Below are positions 5,932 to 10,077 of a stretch of DNA of 10,077 nt, in pieces. The stretch covers positions 1-10,077 of the forward strand of contig JAJTHU010000136.1 of the NCBI GenBank assembly GCA_021300055.1. The letters are read 5' to 3'. The notes beneath the pieces were generated by a model, which was not told where the DNA came from, made no database searches, and saw only the letters and a program-made list of their open reading frames with translations. The stretch is from Nitrosomonadaceae bacterium. Lineage in GTDB: Bacteria; Pseudomonadota; Gammaproteobacteria; Burkholderiales; Usitatibacteraceae. The stretch's first letter is position 1. Every line of letters begins with the position of its first letter. A program made the translations under genes and the position numbers.

Positions 5932-6675
5932 CTAGCGAGCGCCGAACACCCTGCGCAGAATGTCGCTACCAGTGCCGATCGGGTCACGGCGGATCTTGCG
6001 CTCCTCCTCCGCGATCATGAAGTACAACCCATCCAGCGCCTTGACGGTGACGTGTTGCTCGACGCGCCGCTGCTCCGGCTTGAGCTGCACAAGCCCACTT
6101 TTCTCAATGCGCCCAGCGAGCTCGTTGTATTGCCGCGCGAGCCCGATCCGTTCCGTGACGCCTGTGACAATCGGCACAAACTTCGCTTGGAGCGGTGTCG
6201 CAGTTTTGTCACGGAAAAAACGCGTGACTGAGTCGTCGCCACCCGTCAGGATGGTCTTGGCGTCTTGAATGCTCATGCTGCGCACTGCGTCTGAAAGCAG
6301 CTTGCGCGCTTGCGGCACAGCCTGTTCTGCAGCACGATTAATGCCTAGCTTGAGGTCATCAACATCTTTGCCGCGGCCAATAAGCTTCAGTCCGCGCTCC
6401 GCTTTAGCGACCCATTCAGGTAGCGGGATGCGCACACGATCATTGTTCCAAAAACCGTCTTGGCGTCCCAGCAACTGCACCGCGACATCCGCACCACGTT
6501 CGAGTGCTGTGCGCACCCCGGAGGACGCGTCAGCTTGTGTGAGGTCGCGCAGACTAACGGCAAAGGCAGCACCCCCAGGCATCAGCAGCGAAAGCGCTAG
6601 CGCACCCGTCGCGCCGACTACCAAGCGTCTGCGGGTCACCGCTTCACTCTCATGCGTGTGTGGCATGTGTGGCAT
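5932..6675 (-). CDS. Exported DUF4197-family protein with twin-arginine-like signal
   Basis: The family is recognised but its function is unknown. The 247-residue protein starts MPHMPHTHES and then has TRRRLVV (14-20), a hydrophobic stretch (about 19-33) and a likely signal peptidase site after Ala39 (AAFA). The mature part is therefore periplasmic. The T-R-R-x-L-V motif resembles a Tat signal, although Sec export is possible. DUF4197 hallmarks follow in order: LGRQDGFWNN (69-78), VRIPLP (81-86), NRAAEQAVPQA (113-123), MSIQDAKTILTGGDDSVTRFF (134-154), FVPIV, and KALDGLYFMIAEEERKIRRDP (212-232). The length matches the family. The ATG at 6675 has GGAG eleven bases upstream (6687-6690), a little far. 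The ATG three codons in is the second copy of a tandem 9-base repeat and has no better site. The gene is divergent from the efflux operon with no evident functional tie. Confidence 0.9.
   Translation of the reverse strand: MPHMPHTHESEAVTRRRLVVGATGALALSLLMPGGAAFAVSLRDLTQADASSGVRTALERGADVAVQLLGRQDGFWNNDRVRIPLPEWVAKAERGLKLIGRGKDVDDLKLGINRAAEQAVPQARKLLSDAVRSMSIQDAKTILTGGDDSVTRFFRDKTATPLQAKFVPIVTGVTERIGLARQYNELAGRIEKSGLVQLKPEQRRVEQHVTVKALDGLYFMIAEEERKIRRDPIGTGSDILRRVFGAR
6658..6675. repeat. Tandem 9-base repeat at the DUF4197 start codon
   Basis: GTGTGGCAT occurs twice in tandem (6658-6666 and 6667-6675). On the minus strand each copy supplies an ATG and encodes Met-Pro-His, giving the N-terminus MPHMPHTH. 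A duplication or slippage event that copied the start codon explains it. It gives two possible starts three codons apart. Confidence 0.7.
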
Positions 6676-6802
6676 GTGTCGGTGTGCTCCATTGACGAGG
6701 GATTCTTGGTTTGTAGCGTTATCGCCAGCAACTCATGCTACCGCGTACACCTATCCTTCGCGCGGCCCGGATTTGCGACCGCGTGGCGGAAGCGCCAGAG
6801 TC

Positions 6803-6861
6803 GCCGGGTTCCGTCACTCGCGTCCAAGTCTGCCGGGTTCACGAACCCACGCGACGGTTCG
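6803..6861. promoter_or_regulatory. Cluster of direct and inverted repeats upstream of the efflux operon, possible operator
   Basis: GCCGGGTTC occurs at 6803-6811 and 6832-6840, 29 bases apart. The second copy runs into a palindrome, GGGTTC-AC-GAACCC (6835-6848). Its right arm also pairs with a further GGTTCG (6856-6861) across eight bases: CGAACC at 6842-6847. The cluster ends 11 bases before a perfect -35 box, a usual place for a repressor or activator site. No regulator gene lies in the window to assign it to. Confidence 0.4.
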
Positions 6862-6872
6862 TCGCAAAGGTG

Positions 6873-6901
6873 TTGACACACGGCCCCCGGACGCGTAACT
6901 T
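6873..6901 (+). promoter_or_regulatory. Candidate promoter of the RND efflux operon
   Basis: A perfect TTGACA (6873-6878) is followed after 17 bases by TAACTT (6896-6901), a weak -10 box with three of six matches. Transcription would start near 6908, about 28 bases before the adaptor ATG at 6936. This rules against longer in-frame starts upstream of the promoter. A strong -35 with a poor -10 often marks a promoter under control of a regulator. Confidence 0.5.
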
Positions 6902-6935
6902 ACCGACCAGTCAGTTATTTCCCTGCGGTGAACCC

Positions 6936-8201
6936 ATGCGCCCCACGCGACACGAACGCGATACCTCTACCCTCGTCCAACGGCTACCGGCCGGCCTGAA
7001 AAATAGCCATTTCTATAAACAAATCAATTGGTTAGCAGTCCCTGCGGGGGTCCTCGCTGGGGTTCTGTTGCTCTCCGGTTGCGACCACAAGGCGGAAGCA
7101 CCCACCGCCGTTCGCCCTGCCCTCGCATACAAGATCACCGCCGGTGGCGGAAATGACATCGACGTTTACTCTGGCGAAATCCGCGCGCGCATCGAGGTCG
7201 ACCATGCATTCCGCGTGAGCGGCAAGATCGCTCGCCGATTTGTCGACGCGGGTGCGCGCGTGAAGCGCGGCCAAGTGCTGGCAGAACTCGACCCACAAGA
7301 TGTCACGCTCGCCGCTGACGCCGCACGCGCTCAAGTCGCCGCGCTGCAAACGGAGGCGGATTTTGCTGACGCAGAGCTCAAGCGCTTTCGTGACCTGTTT
7401 TCCAAAGGCTTCATTAGCCAGTCTGCGCTTGATCAAAAAGCAAATACTGCTGCCGCCGCGCGCGCTAGGTTAGATGCACAAAAAGCATCCGCAAGTGTGA
7501 GCAGGAACCAAGCGGGTTATGCCAAGCTTATTGCCCAAAACGACGGTGTGGTCACGCAGGTAAACGCCGAGGCCGGGCAAGTCGTCTCTGTCGGCCAGGC
7601 CGTACTCAAAATCGCCGACCCAAGCGAAATGGAACTTGCCATTTCGGTTCCGGAATCACGCGTCAGCGACTTTCGCGGCGCCAACGCCAAACGCCCAATC
7701 CGCGTACACCTTTGGTCAGACCCACAACGCTTCTTCGAAGCAAGGGTACGTGAAGTCGCCGGGGCCGCCGACCCTGTGGCACGAACTTATGCCACACGCA
7801 TCTCGATCGTCGTCCCGCCAGCAGCCAGAGATAGTATTGGCCTAGGCATGTCAGCGTTTGCGGCGTACGTAGGCACACAGGCCACGGGCACGTTTTCGGT
7901 CCCGCTATCAGCAATTTACGTGCAGGCTAACAACGCCGGTGTCTGGAAAATCGCGAGCGATGGCAAGGTTAGCCTGAAACCCGTCAATGTCGTGCAGTAC
8001 CGTGAGACCTCGGCCCTGATTACATCAACCGCGGTGGCCCCGGGCGACGTGATTGTCGCGGCGGGTGTGCACAAGCTTCGCGAGGGCGAGGTGGTGCGGC
8101 CCATCGCCGATGCACAGGTGAAGGGCGACGGCAAAGTCGCCTACGCGCCAGAGCCACAATCGCCCGCCGCTGAGCCTGCGACCCGGATGGCGGCTCGCTG
8201 A
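6936..8201 (+). CDS. RND efflux periplasmic adaptor (membrane fusion) lipoprotein
   Basis: This protein links an inner-membrane RND pump to an outer-membrane channel. From the ATG at 6936 it has 421 residues. That start follows the promoter at 6873-6901 and a weak GGTGA (6927-6931). The frame is open further upstream (to an ATG at 6735) but that part resembles no protein. A hydrophobic segment (33-48) ends in the lipobox LSGC, with lipidated Cys49. Asp50 follows, which in E. coli keeps a lipoprotein in the inner membrane, as expected for an adaptor. Next come a first lipoyl half (about 92-120, VSGKIARRFVDAGARVKRGQVLAELDP), a helical hairpin rich in Ala and charged residues (about 122-200), the second lipoyl half (QNDGVVTQVNAEAGQVVSVGQ, 201-221), and beta-barrel and membrane-proximal domains (about 230-390). 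The Ala/Pro-rich tail (about 403-421) is probably disordered. The n-region of ~31 residues is long for a lipoprotein. The stop lies one base before the pump ATG. The substrate cannot be told. Confidence 0.92.
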   Translation: MRPTRHERDTSTLVQRLPAGLKNSHFYKQINWLAVPAGVLAGVLLLSGCDHKAEAPTAVRPALAYKITAGGGNDIDVYSGEIRARIEVDHAFRVSGKIARRFVDAGARVKRGQVLAELDPQDVTLAADAARAQVAALQTEADFADAELKRFRDLFSKGFISQSALDQKANTAAAARARLDAQKASASVSRNQAGYAKLIAQNDGVVTQVNAEAGQVVSVGQAVLKIADPSEMELAISVPESRVSDFRGANAKRPIRVHLWSDPQRFFEARVREVAGAADPVARTYATRISIVVPPAARDSIGLGMSAFAAYVGTQATGTFSVPLSAIYVQANNAGVWKIASDGKVSLKPVNVVQYRETSALITSTAVAPGDVIVAAGVHKLREGEVVRPIADAQVKGDGKVAYAPEPQSPAAEPATRMAAR

Positions 8202-8202
8202 C

Positions 8203-10077
8203 ATGACCACCAAGACTAACCTCTCCGAGTGGGCACTGCAGAACCAATCGTTGGTTCTCTATCTCATTGTCATCATCGGGCTTGCCGGAATCTTTTCGTA
8301 CGGTCGCCTCGGACAGTCCGAAGATCCGCCGTTCACCTTCAAGGCGATGACCATCACGACGATCTGGCCGGGCGCCTCGACGACCGACGTTGACCAACAA
8401 GTCACCGAGCGCATCGAAAAGAAGCTACAAGAAGTACCCAACCTCTACTTCATTCGCAGTTATTCACGCCCCGGCCAATCGACGATTTTGTTCTTCGTCG
8501 ATGACGCCGCCCCAGCCTCCGCAGTGCCGGAAACGCAGTATCAGGTACGCAAGCGTATTGGCGATATCCGCAACACGCTGCCGCAAGGCGTACAAGGGCC
8601 GTTCTTCAATGACGAATTCGGCGACACCTTTGGCAATATCTTTGCGCTGACCGGCGAAGGCTACTCATACGCCGACAAGAAAGTGTTTGCGGACCGCATC
8701 CGACGTGAACTACTGCGCGTCAAGGACGTGTCAAAAGTCGAGATCATTGGCGAGCAAGAAGAGAAGATCTACATCGAGCTCTCCAACGTCAAGCTCGCTA
8801 ACCTTGGCATCGACGGCAGCACCATCATCGCCGCCATGCAGCAACAGAACGCGGTCGTCCCCGGTGGCAGTTTCGACACCTCGACCGACAAGATCTACGT
8901 GCGTGCCTCCGGCGCGCTCGGTAGCGTCGAAGCGGTGCGCAACTTCACGCTTCGCGCCAACGGGCGCGTGATCAAGATCGGAGACGTTGCCAAAGTCTCG
9001 CGCGGCTATGTTGATCCCCCCGCCACGCGTATGCGCTTCAAGGGCCAGGAAGCATTGGGCATCGGTATCGCCATGCGCTCCGGCGGCGACATCATTGCCC
9101 TCGGACACAACCTCGACGACGCCATTGGACGCATCGAAAAGACCCTGCCGGTGGGCATTGAACTTCATCGGGTCAACGATCAGCCGCGCGCTGTGCGCGC
9201 GAGCGTCGGTGAGTTCGTTCGCTCCCTCGCTGAAGCGGTGATCATTGTTCTTGCGGTGACTTTCTTTAGCCTCGGGTTGCGCTCCGGCCTCGTCGTCGCT
9301 CTCTCGATCCCGCTGGTTCTGGCGGCGACCTTCTTGTGCATGTACCTCTTCAACGTCGGCCTACACAAGATCTCATTGGGTGCGCTCATCTTGGCGCTGG
9401 GTTTGCTGGTGGACGACGCCATCATCGCAATCGAAATGATGGCCATCAAGATGGAGCAAGGTTGGGACCGCGTGCGCGCGGCGGCATTCGCCTACACCAG
9501 CACATCGTTCCCGATGCTAACTGGCACGCTGGTGACCGCGGCGGGCTTCTTGCCGATTGCCACGGCCAAGTCGAGCACGGGCGAATACACCATCGCGATT
9601 TTTCAGGTGACAACGATCGCGCTGATCTTGTCGTGGTTTGCCGCCGTGATTTTCATTCCGTATCTTGGCTACAAGTTGCTGCCCGACTACGTTAACGGTA
9701 AGCCCGTCATCACGCCGCGCACGCGACGCTTTGCAGGCTGGGTCTCGCGCATTCCGGTGGTGGGTCAACGCTTGGCTACACGCATAGCGCCAAACGACGC
9801 TCATGAGGGCGAAGTCTCGGCGATTGATAGCCACCACGACGAGCACGATGTCTACAACACGCCGTTTTACACGCGCTTTCGCGCGGCGGTTGCTTGGTGT
9901 GTTGCTAACAAGAAGACCGTGATTGCCGTCACAGTCGGGCTTTTCTTCGCGTCCATCTTCGCTTTCCGGTTCGTGCAACAGCAGTTCTTCCCTTCCTCGA
10001 CGCGCGTCGAATTGATTGTTGATATTCGACTCGCAGAGGGGTCGAGCGTTGCCGCGACGGATCGTCAGATCAAGCAA
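8203..10077 (+). CDS. RND-family efflux permease, AcrB-like, 3' end cut by window edge
   Basis: This inner-membrane, proton-driven transporter takes substrate from the periplasm or membrane and passes it to an outer-membrane channel. The visible 625 residues are about 60% of the usual ~1030. TM1 (about 16-34) is followed by the first periplasmic porter region (about 38-338, with EDPPFTFKAMTITTIWPGAS and VQGPFFNDEFGD). TM2-TM6 cover about 340-488. TM4 carries GLLVDDAIIAIE, and Asp404-Asp405 match the AcrB proton-relay pair. A cytoplasmic loop (about 490-565) contains a His/Asp/Glu-rich patch (DSHHDEHD, 542-549), then TM7 (about 570-588) and the start of the second porter half. The ATG overlaps the sequence TGACATG, one base after the adaptor stop, so the two are translationally coupled. 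It belongs to the multidrug type rather than the metal type as judged by VDDAI. The outer-membrane partner, if encoded here, lies beyond the right edge. Confidence 0.95.
   Translation, partial: MTTKTNLSEWALQNQSLVLYLIVIIGLAGIFSYGRLGQSEDPPFTFKAMTITTIWPGASTTDVDQQVTERIEKKLQEVPNLYFIRSYSRPGQSTILFFVDDAAPASAVPETQYQVRKRIGDIRNTLPQGVQGPFFNDEFGDTFGNIFALTGEGYSYADKKVFADRIRRELLRVKDVSKVEIIGEQEEKIYIELSNVKLANLGIDGSTIIAAMQQQNAVVPGGSFDTSTDKIYVRASGALGSVEAVRNFTLRANGRVIKIGDVAKVSRGYVDPPATRMRFKGQEALGIGIAMRSGGDIIALGHNLDDAIGRIEKTLPVGIELHRVNDQPRAVRASVGEFVRSLAEAVIIVLAVTFFSLGLRSGLVVALSIPLVLAATFLCMYLFNVGLHKISLGALILALGLLVDDAIIAIEMMAIKMEQGWDRVRAAAFAYTSTSFPMLTGTLVTAAGFLPIATAKSSTGEYTIAIFQVTTIALILSWFAAVIFIPYLGYKLLPDYVNGKPVITPRTRRFAGWVSRIPVVGQRLATRIAPNDAHEGEVSAIDSHHDEHDVYNTPFYTRFRAAVAWCVANKKTVIAVTVGLFFASIFAFRFVQQQFFPSSTRVELIVDIRLAEGSSVAATDRQIKQ

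Noticed and set aside
6803..6861. tRNA remnant suggested by GGTTC/GAACC motifs resembling a T-arm
   Set aside because: No cloverleaf, acceptor stem or anticodon arm can be formed around the motifs; repeat symmetry explains them better.
6269..6898. Long plus-strand open frame (209 residues) opposite the DUF4197 gene
   Set aside because: It is antisense to a clear DUF4197 gene and its Ser/Arg/Ala-rich product is typical of a shadow frame in GC-rich DNA.
6735..6935. N-terminal extension of the efflux adaptor by 67 residues
   Set aside because: It spans the repeat cluster and the TTGACA promoter and resembles no protein; a lipoprotein signal needs to be near the N-terminus.
1..10077. CRISPR array, phage, toxin-antitoxin or defence system
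   Set aside because: No regularly spaced repeats and no recognisable genes of these kinds were found on either strand.

Overview
The window reads as a chromosomal segment of a moderately GC-rich Gram-negative bacterium, most likely a betaproteobacterium. The reasons are a CbbR-type LysR regulator, a DUF4197 exported protein, an RND pump with a lipoprotein adaptor, and an isocitrate dehydrogenase carrying the extra C-terminal domain of the Thermus/Rickettsia type. The taxon is inferred from protein resemblance only; no rRNA or tRNA gene is visible.

Layout from left to right. (1) Bases 1-~410 hold the 3' part of an IS200/IS605-type tnpA cut by the window edge, followed by two hairpins that may belong to the right end of the element. 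(2) Bases 428-2177 (minus) hold an isocitrate dehydrogenase gene, a ~200-base untranslated stretch and a factor-independent terminator. (3) Bases 2178-2306 are a divergent promoter region with an AT-rich palindrome. (4) Bases 2307-3221 (plus) encode a CbbR-type LysR regulator. (5) A 13-bp perfect stem at 3229-3257 can terminate both the regulator and the convergent gene. (6) Bases 3278-4063 (minus) encode a soluble protein of unknown function. (7) Bases 4064-4392 are a divergent spacer with a candidate promoter for glpK. (8) glpK (4393-5877, plus) stands alone, without glpF or glpD. (9) Bases 5932-6675 (minus) encode an exported DUF4197 protein. (10) Bases 6676-6935 are a repeat-rich divergent spacer with a perfect -35 box. 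(11) An RND efflux operon (adaptor lipoprotein, then permease) starts at 6936 and runs off the right edge.

How the genes relate: the dehydrogenase and the LysR regulator form a divergent pair of the kind in which a LysR regulator often controls its neighbour. This could tie entry into the oxidative TCA branch to a carbon-status sensor. GlpK feeds glycerol into central metabolism but lacks the residues by which the E. coli enzyme is inhibited. The efflux genes are a separate, translationally coupled operon.

I found no CRISPR array, toxin-antitoxin pair, phage gene or obvious defence system. The observations most worth following are the Asp-Ile coenzyme motif of the dehydrogenase, its pairing with the regulator, and the nested inverted repeats upstream of the efflux operon. 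None amounts to a clearly undescribed system.
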